DNA of 64,000 nucleotides from Lacinutrix jangbogonensis (GCF_000797445.1 NZ_JSWF01000029.1:62001-126000); one strand, 5' to 3'. Numbered from the stretch's first letter, positions 43,100 through 52,413 are shown. Numbers and translations are program-made. The notes: generated by a model not told the origin, from the sequence alone.

Positions 43100-45937
43100 T
43101 TATTCAATTTCAAGTTCTTTTGAAACTCCATCAACATAAATTAGATAATTTCCTTTTGGCAGGTAGTACTTATCATTTTTAGCTTTATTTATATCTATTG
43201 AAGTGTTCTCTTTTAATAACTTTTTTCTTCCTTTTTCTGTAATTGTTAAATCATAATCCACGTAATTAAAACCTTTATCTATAGGGACTTCCATCGTTTG
43301 CAGGACTGAGTTTTTATCACTTTTAATCTCAATAGTTTTTTTACCAGCATTACTAGCATAAAATTTAATTTGAGTTGAAGGCTCATAGGGTTTCATCCAT
43401 TTACTCCAACTGTTTCCCCAACGACTGCTCGCTCTAATTTTCTTTACTTCAAAAAGAGTGATCGCTTCATTCATTAAACCAGTACTCATTTTTTGTAGTG
43501 GTTCTACATTTGTTTTATAAATACTTCTTCCATGCGTTCCAAGTAACAAATCGTTACTCTCTGTATGCAAAACCATATCATGCACAGCAACCGCTGGTAA
43601 ATCTTTAGAAAACGCCTCCCATATTCCTCCATTATTAAAGGACACATAAGCACCATTATCTGTACCTAAATACAGAATGTTTTTATTTACATAATCTTCA
43701 CGAATAACATTTACTGGAGAATTTGGTATATTATTGCTAATGCTTTTCCATGTTTTACCATAATCTTCACTTGAAAACACGTAAGCATTAAAAACGTCGA
43801 AACGGTAACCATTTAGCGTAACATATACTTTGTTTTTATGATGCTTAGAAGCAATAACTCTACTTACCCATAAATCTTCCGGCAAGCCTGCGCTTATATC
43901 TTCCCAACTGCCACCTGCGTTTTTTGTTACTTGCACTAATCCATCGTCACTTCCTGTGTAAATTAACCCAAATTCAAAAGACGATTCACTAATTGTAGTT
44001 AATGTACCATAAGCTACATTTCCAATTTTTCCGCCTTGCGTTAAATCGGGAGAAATAGCTTTCCAAGAATCACCTTTATCCATCGAGCGCATTAATTTAT
44101 TGCCTCCTAAATATAGAATGTCTTGATTATGATTTGATAAATGAATAGGTGTTTGCCAGTTAAATCGATAAGGTGTATCGCCTAACTCATGTTTAGGTTG
44201 AATGTATTTTTGTTTACCCGTTTCTCTATTAATTCTATAATAGTTTCCAAACTGATAACCCGTATACACAATATCTGGATTACGATTATCGATTTCTATT
44301 TGCATACCATCGCCACCCATTATACTTTTCCATGGGTATTCTCCTCTTTGATGCCAACCTTTATCTTCTGGTGCATTATGCGCTCCGACCCAAACACCAT
44401 TATCTTGCAAACCACCATAAACTCTGTAAGGCACTTGATTATCTACATTTATAGCATAAAACTGCCCAACTGCTGGAGAGTTATTTTTTATCCAATTTTC
44501 GCCATCGTCGTAACTTATATTTACACCACCATCGTTACCATTAACTATGTGGTTTGTGTTTTTAGGGTTTATCCAAAGCGCATGATGATCTGCATGCACA
44601 TTTTCTGCACTTATAGACGTAAATGTTTTTCCGCCATCCTTAGATTTTAAAATTGGCACTCCATAAACATAAATACTATTCTCGTTATCTGGAGCTACAT
44701 AAATATGTCCAAAATAATAACCGTAACTGTAATATAAATCGTCTAAATAATCGTCGTGTGTTTTCTTCCAAGTTTTTCCACCATCAATACTTTTATAAAT
44801 TTCGGCACCAATTACTGGTGTATCAAATAGCATAGAATTTGCATTTTCAAGGTAATTTGCAATATCAATAGGTTTTACGTTTCCACTTCTAACCATTTGC
44901 TTTACATTTTCCGCTCGGTACTTTTCTTGAAAGCCATTCGTTTTTAAAAATCCGTTGAGTTTTTTATCTTCAAGATTTAAAAAATCCTGAGTCGTCATGG
45001 TTTTAAAATCGTCTTTTTTAAGACCTCTTGATTTTTCATTTTTGTCTTCGGAAGGTCTCCTAAACTGACTGTCATGAATAGCATAAATAATATTATCATC
45101 GTAAATCGCCAATCCTATTCTACCCACTCCATTTCCAGTTGGAAATCCACTAGTTTCAGTGGATACTTTAGTCCAGTTTTCTCCTGCATCTGTACTTTTA
45201 TAAATAGCGGAGTTATTTCCGTTGCCATCAAAATTCCACGCTTTTCTATCTTTAGTCCAAGACGACGCAAACATGATATTGTAGTTGTTTGGTGCATGCT
45301 GTACATCTATAATACCACTAACATTATCAACAAACAAGGTTTTGTTCCATGTTTTTCCACCATCTTTAGTTTTATAAATCCCTCTATCGTCACTTTTAGA
45401 ATATAATGCTCCTGTTACTCCTATTACTACCTCATCACCATTATTTGGGTTAATTAAAATACGTCCAATATGTTGCGAGTTTGGTAACCCAACGTTTTCC
45501 CAAGTTTCACCATTATTAGTAGATTTTAATATTCCAATACCTGAATAAGACGATCGCGACGCATTATTTTCTCCAGTTCCAACCCAAAGAGTTCGCGTTT
45601 TCCAGTCTACAGCAATATCACCAACATTTTGAGTTTGAGCGCTGTCTAGAATAGGTGTAAAAGTTGTACCGTTATTTGTAGTATGCCAAACACCTCCAGA
45701 GGCGTAACCAACATAAAACTCTGTTGGGTTTTCTGGATTTACTGCCAAATCTACAACACGACCGCTCATTACTGTTGGGCCAATGTTTTCAAAGGGTACA
45801 TTCTTAACAAGAGAATGCTCCTCTAACTCTGCTTTCTTTTGCAAAGTTGTCTGAGACATTTCATTTTGAGATGTTGATTGTTGCGCTGTACTTAATAAAC
45901 AAGCGAAAAATAATAAAGAACATAATTTAACTTTCAT
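43100..45937 (-). CDS. secreted sortilin/BNR-repeat (VPS10-like) beta-propeller protein
   Basis: 945 residues with a signal peptide (to about 20). Many BNR/Asp-box repeats of the form SxDxGxTW or STDAGENW are spread over residues 60-800 (for example KSTNNGETWENV, KTKDGGKTWNK, SSEDYGKTWKS). A beta-rich tail of about 120 residues follows. It resembles the VPS10/sortilin N-terminal and exo-sialidase-like propellers that are abundant in marine Bacteroidota. There is no T9SS sorting domain and no lipobox, so it is probably periplasmic. The substrate is unknown. Confidence 0.83.
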   Translation of the reverse strand: MKVKLCSLLFFACLLSTAQQSTSQNEMSQTTLQKKAELEEHSLVKNVPFENIGPTVMSGRVVDLAVNPENPTEFYVGYASGGVWHTTNNGTTFTPILDSAQTQNVGDIAVDWKTRTLWVGTGENNASRSSYSGIGILKSTNNGETWENVGLPNSQHIGRILINPNNGDEVVIGVTGALYSKSDDRGIYKTKDGGKTWNKTLFVDNVSGIIDVQHAPNNYNIMFASSWTKDRKAWNFDGNGNNSAIYKSTDAGENWTKVSTETSGFPTGNGVGRIGLAIYDDNIIYAIHDSQFRRPSEDKNEKSRGLKKDDFKTMTTQDFLNLEDKKLNGFLKTNGFQEKYRAENVKQMVRSGNVKPIDIANYLENANSMLFDTPVIGAEIYKSIDGGKTWKKTHDDYLDDLYYSYGYYFGHIYVAPDNENSIYVYGVPILKSKDGGKTFTSISAENVHADHHALWINPKNTNHIVNGNDGGVNISYDDGENWIKNNSPAVGQFYAINVDNQVPYRVYGGLQDNGVWVGAHNAPEDKGWHQRGEYPWKSIMGGDGMQIEIDNRNPDIVYTGYQFGNYYRINRETGKQKYIQPKHELGDTPYRFNWQTPIHLSNHNQDILYLGGNKLMRSMDKGDSWKAISPDLTQGGKIGNVAYGTLTTISESSFEFGLIYTGSDDGLVQVTKNAGGSWEDISAGLPEDLWVSRVIASKHHKNKVYVTLNGYRFDVFNAYVFSSEDYGKTWKSISNNIPNSPVNVIREDYVNKNILYLGTDNGAYVSFNNGGIWEAFSKDLPAVAVHDMVLHTESNDLLLGTHGRSIYKTNVEPLQKMSTGLMNEAITLFEVKKIRASSRWGNSWSKWMKPYEPSTQIKFYASNAGKKTIEIKSDKNSVLQTMEVPIDKGFNYVDYDLTITEKGRKKLLKENTSIDINKAKNDKYYLPKGNYLIYVDGVSKELEIE

Positions 45938-46068
45938 AAGGAATATATAAGGTGATTAAAGGTAAATTAAACTTTCTAAACCTACAACGTCCAATCAAAG
46001 AAATAAAGATTTTAATATAAGATTCATTTTATATTTATAAATTGAAACCTCTTAAACATTAATCTTTA

Positions 46069-46652
46069 ATGAAAGTATTAAAAACCCATTTTAAAGACGC
46101 TTTAAAAAATAGCATTCAGGACGACTCACTAGCCTCTTATATTCCTGCTATTTTAGATAGTTTCACATTATTACAATTAAAAAAAATGAATTTTTTGTTA
46201 AAGAAGGTAATACTTGTAACTATTTTTGTTTTATAGAAAGCGGAATTCTTCTACATTCTATTTCTGTCTTAGGTGAGGAAAAAACAACTTACCTTGCTCT
46301 AAAACATTCTTTAACCTCGGCTTTAAATAGTTTTAAAAACAAAGCCCCTTCAAGAAAGAATATCAAAGCACTTAGTGATTGCAACCTATGGGTTATTAAC
46401 CTTGAGGCTTTTAATGATTTAATTAAAAACAACCCAGCTTTTAATCGATTCTATTATAATTTAATTGAAAATCAAATTTTTCTAATTGATGAATATCGCA
46501 TAGACCTACTGACTTTAACACCCGAAGAACGTTACAAAAAATTATTAGTAAACGACCCTAACTTAATACAAGAGGTTCCTTTGCACTATTTGTCTTCTTT
46601 TCTAGGGATTTCCTCAAGGCACATAACAAGAATTCGTAAAAACATAAAATAA
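46069..46652 (+). pseudogene. Crp/Fnr-family regulator with one-base frameshift in an A8 tract
   Basis: The ATG at 46069 reads MKVLKTHFKDALKNS and LDSFTLLQLKK, then at an A8 tract (46179-46186) the frame should shift by one. With one more A it continues NEFFVKEGNTCNYFCFIESGI and runs to TAA at 46650-46652. The C-terminal end (LTPEERYKKLL, then PLHYLSSFLGISSRHITRIRK) is the typical Crp-type helix-turn-helix. Combined length would be about 194 residues, normal for this group. As read, translation stops at 46232. It may be a true pseudogene, a slippage-controlled gene or a sequencing error. Confidence 0.75.
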
Positions 46653-46771
46653 CGCCATATGGCTACTTAATTAAAAAAGGAATTAATTATTTTTGAAAAA
46701 CATAATTAGTAATAAATTCTCCAATTTATTTCGATAAAGTCGCTAAAAAAGAGAATTAAAATAAATTTCTC

Positions 46772-48064
46772 ATGAAATACCACAAAATAGATTCTGCCCT
46801 TTTTATAAAAAATCGTAAAAATTTCTCTGCGCAAATGCAAGCAAATAGCATAGCAGTATTTAACTCTAACGATATTTATCCAATAAGCGCAGATAGTACT
46901 TTACCTTTCGAGCAACATCGCGATATCTTTTATTTAAGTGGTGTGGATCAAGAAGAAAGTATTTTGGTAATGTATCCAGGTTGCCCAAATCCAAAAAATC
47001 GTGAAATCTTATTTTTAAAGGAAACAAACGAACATATTGCTATTTGGGAAGGTGAAAAATTAACTAAAGAAGCTGCCTTAGCAACTAGCGGAATAAAAAC
47101 CGTGTATTGGTTACAAGATTTAGAAAAAGTAATGGCAGAGATGATGTCTCAATGCGATACGGTTTACATAAATACCAACGAGCATTATCGTGCTAATGTA
47201 GAAACCGAAACTCGTGAAGACCGTTTTACAAAGTGGTTAAAAAACAAATATCCTGCGCATAGTGTAGCTAAAAGCAATCCTATTTTACAACGTTTACGCT
47301 CTGTAAAAGACCAAATAGAATTAGATTTAATACAAACTGCTTGCGAAATTACTAATAAAGGTTTTAGACGTGTTTTAGGTTTTGTAAAACCTGGTATTTG
47401 GGAGTATAATATTGAAGCAGAATTTATGCACGAGTTTTTAAACAACCGTTCTAAAGGTTTTGCCTACACACCAATTGTTGGGTCTGGAAATAACGCAAAT
47501 GTGTTACATTATATAGAGAATAATCAAGAATGTAAAGCAGGTGATTTAATATTGATTGATGCTGGAGCTGAATATGCCAATTTCGCGAGTGATATGACGC
47601 GTACAATTCCTGTTTCTGGAAAATACAGCGACAGACAAAAAGCAGTTTATAATGCTGTAAATAGAGTGAAAAATGATGCTACAAAAATGTTAGTTCCTGG
47701 AACTATTTGGGCAGATTACCATATTGAAGTAGGTAAATTAATGACGAGCGAACTTTTAGGTTTAGGCCTAATTAATACAGCAGATGTTAAAAATGAGAAC
47801 CCAGATTGGCCAGCTTACAAAAAGTATTTTATGCATGGCACATCGCATCATATGGGATTAGATACGCATGATTATGGTTTATTACACGAACCAATGCAAG
47901 CCAATATGGTGTTTACTGTAGAACCTGGAATCTATATTCCAGAGGAAGGTTTTGGTATTAGATTAGAAGACGATGTGGTGATACAAAAAAATGGAGAGCC
48001 ATTTAATTTAATGCGTAATATCCCAATTGAGGTTGAGGAAATCGAGGATTTGATGAACAAATAA
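46772..48064 (+). CDS. pepP: Xaa-Pro aminopeptidase (M24B)
   Basis: 430 residues: N-terminal aminopeptidase P domain (about 1-165) and pitta-bread catalytic domain. Metal ligands are recognisable: D in LIDAGAEYANF and D in ASDMTRT, H in FMHGTSHHMGLD, E in TVEPGIYIP, E in RLEDDVV. Cytosolic; removes N-terminal residues before proline. It is followed after 1 base by the DUF2071 gene. Confidence 0.95.
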   Translation: MKYHKIDSALFIKNRKNFSAQMQANSIAVFNSNDIYPISADSTLPFEQHRDIFYLSGVDQEESILVMYPGCPNPKNREILFLKETNEHIAIWEGEKLTKEAALATSGIKTVYWLQDLEKVMAEMMSQCDTVYINTNEHYRANVETETREDRFTKWLKNKYPAHSVAKSNPILQRLRSVKDQIELDLIQTACEITNKGFRRVLGFVKPGIWEYNIEAEFMHEFLNNRSKGFAYTPIVGSGNNANVLHYIENNQECKAGDLILIDAGAEYANFASDMTRTIPVSGKYSDRQKAVYNAVNRVKNDATKMLVPGTIWADYHIEVGKLMTSELLGLGLINTADVKNENPDWPAYKKYFMHGTSHHMGLDTHDYGLLHEPMQANMVFTVEPGIYIPEEGFGIRLEDDVVIQKNGEPFNLMRNIPIEVEEIEDLMNK

Positions 48065-48065
48065 A

Positions 48066-48779
48066 ATGAGTTTCCTTAAAGCCGAATGGAGAAAACTTGC
48101 CTTTGCTAATTACGCCATTGATCCTAAAATTTTAGAATCTTATATTCCTTATGGAACAGAACTAGATTTTTGGAACAAAACGTGTTATGTGAGCCTTATC
48201 GGTTTTATGTTTGTAAACACGAAAGTGTTAGGTGTAAAGATACCTTTTCATGTCAATTTTGAAGAAGTGAATCTTAGATTTTACGTTAAGCGTTTTGAAA
48301 ATAATGAGTGGAAACGTGGTGTTGTTTTTATAAAAGAAATTGTACCCAAACCTATTATAACTTTTGTTGCAAATACGCTTTACAAAGAGCATTATCAAAC
48401 CATGAAAATGAAACACAAATGGGAAGATACCGCAAATGAAAAACAAGTAGAATACCATTGGAAGACTAATTCTCATTGGCAATCGTTTACTATTAAAGCA
48501 GACAAAAACGAATCTGAAATCCCATTAAATAGCGAGACAGAATTTATTACAGAGCATTATTGGGGTTACGCAAAATATAGCGTTACCAAAACTAACGAAT
48601 ACGAAGTTACACACCCAAAATGGAATCAATACCGTGTTATTGGTTATAAGATAAATGTAGATTATGGTGCTGTTTATGGTCAAGATTTTGATTTTTTAAC
48701 TTCGCTAAAACCAGATTCTGTTATGCTTGCTGAAGGCTCAGAAATTACTGTTGAAAGCAAAAGGAGTATTAAAAATTAG
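48066..48779 (+). CDS. DUF2071 (YqjF-like) family protein
   Basis: 237 residues, soluble. The start (FLKAEWRKLAFANYAIDPKIL) and the YVSLIGFMFVNTKVLGVKIP segment match DUF2071. The family is conserved but has no established activity. It probably shares a transcript with pepP. Confidence 0.83.
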   Translation: MSFLKAEWRKLAFANYAIDPKILESYIPYGTELDFWNKTCYVSLIGFMFVNTKVLGVKIPFHVNFEEVNLRFYVKRFENNEWKRGVVFIKEIVPKPIITFVANTLYKEHYQTMKMKHKWEDTANEKQVEYHWKTNSHWQSFTIKADKNESEIPLNSETEFITEHYWGYAKYSVTKTNEYEVTHPKWNQYRVIGYKINVDYGAVYGQDFDFLTSLKPDSVMLAEGSEITVESKRSIKN

Positions 48780-48814
48780 TATATTTTTGCCCAAGTTGTT
48801 AAATAATTAACAAA

Positions 48815-49465
48815 ATGAAAACCATTGCTACTTGTGTAGAAGAAATTCTAGTAACACAGCCATTCCTCGAAGAAGCTTTATCACGAAGCATTATTAATTT
48901 TTCTGCTTTGGCAGAAGAATTACAAGCACCAATTGGTGCTATGTTACGTAAACCAGTAAAAACTGGCGCCATAATGATGGCTCTACGTCGTTATAATCCG
49001 CCAAAAGATTTAAGACACTCCAACAAACTAAAACAGGTCTTAAAAAACTTAGGAGATATTACTGTACGCTCTAATTTGGTCGATTTTACTTTCAAAAATT
49101 CTAAGACCTTAATTAATAGTCATAGTAAACTATTAGAAACTATAGACAGCAATGCCTTTTATGGCTTTTCTCGAGGTATTTACGAAAGCAATATGGTGAT
49201 TTCTGTCTCTGAAAAACAAAAAACACAAGATCATTTTAAAGGTGAACTCATGATTGGTTTAAAAGAAAACCTATCTGCAATAAGTATTCGTTTACCAGAA
49301 AACAACTCTAAAATCTCTGGTTTGTATTACCAAATTTTTAAACGTTTTGCTTGGGAAGGTATTTCTTTATACGAAGTAATTTCTACTACAAACGAGTTTA
49401 CTGTTTTGGTTGAGGATCATAGTGTAGAGAAGGCATTTTCTGCAATAAAAAAATTAAATAATTAG
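48815..49465 (+). CDS. uncharacterised protein with C-terminal ACT-like domain
   Basis: 216 residues. The N-terminal half is helical with a possible winged-helix (EEALSRSIINFSALAEELQ). The C-terminal part (about 150-215) has the beta-alpha-beta pattern of ACT domains (LSAISIRLPE, then ISLYEVISTTNEFTVLVED), as in the last domain of aspartate kinases. I know similar flavobacterial proteins only as hypotheticals. An amino-acid-sensing regulator is conceivable but unproven. Confidence 0.7.
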   Translation: MKTIATCVEEILVTQPFLEEALSRSIINFSALAEELQAPIGAMLRKPVKTGAIMMALRRYNPPKDLRHSNKLKQVLKNLGDITVRSNLVDFTFKNSKTLINSHSKLLETIDSNAFYGFSRGIYESNMVISVSEKQKTQDHFKGELMIGLKENLSAISIRLPENNSKISGLYYQIFKRFAWEGISLYEVISTTNEFTVLVEDHSVEKAFSAIKKLNN

Positions 49466-49486
49466 AAAAATAAAGAGATATTCACT

Positions 49487-50212
49487 TTGCAAGTAGAAAT
49501 AAAAAATCCAAGAATAAAATGTTACAAATGCATGAGCCCAAAAAGCACATGTATTTGTAAATACATTCGTCCTTTCCAGACTAAGACTCGATTTATTATT
49601 CTTATGCACCCGAAGGAGTACAAAAAAGAAAAAAACGGAACGGGACATATGACTAAGCTTCAACTTGAAAATTCAGAAATTATAGTTGGTGTCGATTTCA
49701 CCAATAATAATCGTGTAAATGAAATACTGACTAAAGAAAAAAGTTCTTTTTTACTCTATCCAGGAAAAGATAATTTCAACTTATCTCTAAGAAAAAGTTC
49801 AGAAATAAATTCAATTATGGGTAACAATCCGCACATTTTTATTCTTGATGGCACATGGCCATGTGCTCGTAAAATGCTTAAACTAAGTAAGAACTTGCAA
49901 AAGCTAAACAGAGTGAGTTTTGATAATAAAATAAAATCAAAATTTATTATCAAGCAGCAACCAGAAGCTCTTTGTCTTAGTACTATTGAGTCAGTCTATA
50001 CTGTCATAAATTTACTTAAGGAAGGCGATTTAGAACAATGCGAGACGACGGGTTTCCTTATTCCTTTTGAAAAAATGATTGCGTATCAACTTGAATATAT
50101 GCTAAACCCAAATAATAAAAACTATCGTTCAACTGCGAACAGTGAGATTATTGCTAAGAACATGTATAAGAAAAATACAGAAAGAAGTATTATTTATGAA
50201 CAAGAAAGTTAA
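49487..50212 (+). CDS. tapT: DTW-domain tRNA-uridine aminocarboxypropyltransferase
   Basis: 241 residues. N-terminal zinc-type Cys cluster (KCYKCMSPKSTCIC), then a DTW core with ILMHPKEYKK, LYPGKD and LDGTWPCARKML. This family installs acp3U in tRNA. The usual DTW triplet reads DGTW here. There is no ATG in frame before the Cys cluster (a TAG lies at 49463), so the TTG at 49487 is the probable start. The ATG at residue 16 would cut off two cysteines. Confidence 0.8.
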   Translation: MQVEIKNPRIKCYKCMSPKSTCICKYIRPFQTKTRFIILMHPKEYKKEKNGTGHMTKLQLENSEIIVGVDFTNNNRVNEILTKEKSSFLLYPGKDNFNLSLRKSSEINSIMGNNPHIFILDGTWPCARKMLKLSKNLQKLNRVSFDNKIKSKFIIKQQPEALCLSTIESVYTVINLLKEGDLEQCETTGFLIPFEKMIAYQLEYMLNPNNKNYRSTANSEIIAKNMYKKNTERSIIYEQES

Positions 50213-50574
50213 ATCTCTTTTTCGCGGATATTAGTTATAAAATTAAACGTATTAAATACCAAATGCGGATCTTAATTTATTGAAACTAATCAAAAGGAAC
50301 ACTTAGTAGAATTGATTATTATAACAAGTGAGTTAATGAGATATACTGGACGAAACAAAGATGAAACGGAATAGTAGCGAATAAAAAACGAGCTATAACA
50401 GCCTATAAAAATAACGCCTTGTAACGGCATATTTACGAGAATCCTATCTGATTTTCTATCTGTGATTTATTTACTAAAACTCCTACTTGAAATACGCCAC
50501 TCTTCTTATACTAGGCGTTAAACGAAATAAACAAAAAAGCGAGCTTTTTCACTACTTAAAAACTAATTAATCAA
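50213..50574. other. convergent spacer without a gene
   Basis: 362 bases between tapT (plus) and the cupredoxin-like gene (minus). Apart from the weak terminator near 50534, I see no open frame or RNA gene. Some phrases (AACGCC...GGCATATTTACG) may be eroded repeat sequence. Confidence 0.4.
50534..50549 (-). terminator. weak hairpin terminator of the cupredoxin-like gene
   Basis: Stem AAAAAGC / GCTTTTT with loop GA and T runs on both strands, 26 bases past the minus-strand stop. Only two G-C pairs, so moderate support. Confidence 0.45.
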
Positions 50575-50955
50575 CTACTCTACTATTAATGTGTATTCCG
50601 GTGTTTTATTAAAAGGACAAAAGTATTTATAGGTTCCTTTTCTAAGTGTAACTTCTTTAGAAGATTCTGTTTGACCATGCTTTACCATTTGAGAAACATA
50701 AGCATCCGCAATGTGGTTTTTTGCATCTTTACCATCTTTTCCTGCTTCTATTAATACTAAACCTACTTCTGGTGCTGCATCAGTATTTGTTACATTAAAC
50801 ACATAAGTACCTTCTGATACTGTTATTGCTTTTTGTGTAAATTCTCCTGCTGTTTGCTCTAAAGAAATTGTTTTCACTGCTTTCATCATTTTGTCTTGCG
50901 CTCCAGATACTAATGTGAAGGCTACTAAAAATACTGCTAATACAAAATTTTTCAT
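50575..50955 (-). CDS. small secreted cupredoxin-fold protein
   Basis: 126 residues with a signal peptide (to about 19, LVSGAQ) and a single beta-sandwich resembling plastocyanin-type proteins: FTQKAITVSEGTYVFNVTN and GTYKYFCPFNKTPEYTLIVE as last strand. A Cys is at the usual copper-site place, but the following His and Met ligands are missing (CPFNKTPEY). Type 1 copper binding is therefore doubtful. Periplasmic. Upstream genes on the same strand are an NTF2-like protein and an AhpD-like protein. Confidence 0.72.
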   Translation of the reverse strand: MKNFVLAVFLVAFTLVSGAQDKMMKAVKTISLEQTAGEFTQKAITVSEGTYVFNVTNTDAAPEVGLVLIEAGKDGKDAKNHIADAYVSQMVKHGQTESSKEVTLRKGTYKYFCPFNKTPEYTLIVE

Positions 50956-51007
50956 GATTTGATTTTGTTTAATTATTTGTTATTATTTATTGTTTTTATT
51001 ACTCTAA

Positions 51008-51364
51008 TTATGCGTGATAATAGCGCTCTCTATAGATTTTACCATCTTTCCACTCTGTAGCAACTGCTTGCTCTGAAAGCATAGTACTACCATCTTTCAT
51101 CTTCAATTCCATTTCTGCAGTATAAAATGAATTACTACCTTGAACAGCTATGTTTTTTACATCGTATCTTACAAACTCTTCTAACTGATTCTTAATAAAA
51201 TCGTGCTCAAAGTCTAAATTGAATTTCTTGCCTTTTTTAGGTGCATTATTTGCTTCTCGTAATTCCACGTCGTCATGCAAATACGTTTCCATTGCTTCAA
51301 TAAATTGACCTTCTGCTAATAATTCGTGAACATGTTTTAAATTTTTTTTAATTGGATTTGCCAT
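51008..51364 (-). CDS. SnoaL/NTF2-like family protein
   Basis: 118 residues, cytosolic. The helical start (HVHELLAEGQFIEAMETYLHDDVELRE split over residues 11-37) and the final strands (SFYTAEMELKMKDG, VATEWKDGKIYRERYY) fit the SnoaL-like NTF2 fold. Function unknown. Lies 52 bases before the cupredoxin-like gene and 108 after the AhpD-like gene. Confidence 0.78.
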   Translation of the reverse strand: MANPIKKNLKHVHELLAEGQFIEAMETYLHDDVELREANNAPKKGKKFNLDFEHDFIKNQLEEFVRYDVKNIAVQGSNSFYTAEMELKMKDGSTMLSEQAVATEWKDGKIYRERYYHA

Positions 51365-51472
51365 TGCGTTTGTTTTAAATGATTATTTTTTGAGTTGATT
51401 TTTTTTGAATAGTATTAACGACTCCTCAACACCATTTTTTATAATTAAAAAACCACTCGAAGTGATCGGTTA

Positions 51473-52030
51473 TTATTGCACTATTGCATATTTTCCTGCT
51501 TCTACAGATGGAAAATCTACTTCTGTTTTTGCTAGGTGGTTTACATAATTTGTAAGCGTATTAGACACTACGTTAAGAACGATTTCTAGTATTTCGCCAT
51601 CGTTAAAACCTGCTGCTTTAACGTCGCCAATAGCTTCCGTAGATACTTGTCCGCGATTTGCTGTTACCGCTTGGGCAAATTGTAATCCTGCTTGTGCTTT
51701 TTGGTCGTTTGCTAAACCTTGACGGCTTTGTTCTGTTTGCTCGTCTGTTAAGCCATTCATTTTACCTATTGCTGTGTGTGCAGATAAACAGTAGTTACAT
51801 GAATTCGTTTCGGCAATTGCTAAAGCCAATTGTTCACGGTATTTGTTTGTAAATTCTCCGCTTGCAGTTAATTCGCCTAAACTTAAATAGGTTTGTAATG
51901 TTGCTGGAGAATTACCAAATACTTTAATAAGGTTTGGTATAAAACCTAACTTCTTTTGTACTGCGTTAAATAACTCTTTAGCTTTTCCTGTTGCTGTTGC
52001 TGGGTTTAATGTTTTAATTCTTGTACTCAT
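51473..52030 (-). CDS. carboxymuconolactone decarboxylase/AhpD-like alkylhydroperoxidase
   Basis: 185-residue all-helical protein with the AhpD redox centre: C78-x-x-C81 and H85 in SCNYCLSAHTAIGK. Length and the GFIPNLIKVFGNSP start match the uncharacterised peroxidase-related/CMD family. It probably reduces peroxides, with an unknown partner. It lies downstream of a 35-residue Cys4 protein gene and a dispersed palindromic repeat. Confidence 0.88.
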   Translation of the reverse strand: MSTRIKTLNPATATGKAKELFNAVQKKLGFIPNLIKVFGNSPATLQTYLSLGELTASGEFTNKYREQLALAIAETNSCNYCLSAHTAIGKMNGLTDEQTEQSRQGLANDQKAQAGLQFAQAVTANRGQVSTEAIGDVKAAGFNDGEILEIVLNVVSNTLTNYVNHLAKTEVDFPSVEAGKYAIVQ

Positions 52031-52044
52031 AATGACTATTCTTT

Positions 52045-52145
52045 TTATTTAAAGTGGTGTCCGTTCGAATTGAGAGTTTTTAGCCGAAGTATCGAGAACA
52101 TCTCGATACAATTTTTTTGTACTTTAAAAGCGCTCGCACTGACAT
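52045..52145. repeat. dispersed palindromic repeat copy
   Basis: Contains the perfect hairpin GTATCGAGA ACA TCTCGATAC (52089-52109) flanked by GCCGAA and an AT-rich tail, then GCGCTCGCACTGAC. The order resembles the GCTC...ATCTCGATA repeats I recall from many flavobacterial genomes. It lies in the leader region of the AhpD-like gene. The T run after the stem would only terminate plus-strand transcription, where there is no gene. Confidence 0.6.
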
Positions 52146-52163
52146 ATTGTTATTATTGATTTA

Positions 52164-52271
52164 CTAATTATTCTCTTTTGAACATTCGCATAATTGTTGT
52201 TCCGGCTTTTGCTCGTCGTAAGTTTGGTATCCCCAACAATTTGGACATTGTTTGTTTTCTGTTGCTTTCAT
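52164..52271 (-). CDS. 35-residue Cys4 zinc-ribbon-like microprotein
   Basis: ATG at 52271, stop TAG at 52164-52166. The peptide starts MKATENKQCPNCWGYQTYD and ends LCECSKENN. Two pairs of cysteines (C9/C12 and C28/C30) could bind zinc. Its CPNCWG start matches small flavobacterial proteins I remember that are longer at the C-terminus. Upstream of, and on the same strand as, the AhpD-like gene. Coding status rests on the motif and the clean frame, so moderate. Confidence 0.55.
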   Translation of the reverse strand: MKATENKQCPNCWGYQTYDEQKPEQQLCECSKENN

Positions 52272-52413
52272 AATTGGTTTTGTTTTTTAGGTTACTATTT
52301 ATTTACACTGCAAAGATGCAACGAGAAGTCGCCATTAAAAATGGACAAAAGTTCCTTATACTTGGACAAGCCTAAATTTATTGGGTTTTATTGAGTTTCG
52401 AACCGGCAATTTT

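Noticed and set aside
44189-45406. Plus-strand open frames opposite the sortilin-like gene
   Set aside because: Low-quality composition (Ile/Tyr/Thr runs) and fully within a clear gene on the other strand.
50380-50470. Integron attC-like or RNA structure in the tapT-cupredoxin gap
   Set aside because: No paired core sites and no integrase; only loosely palindromic words.
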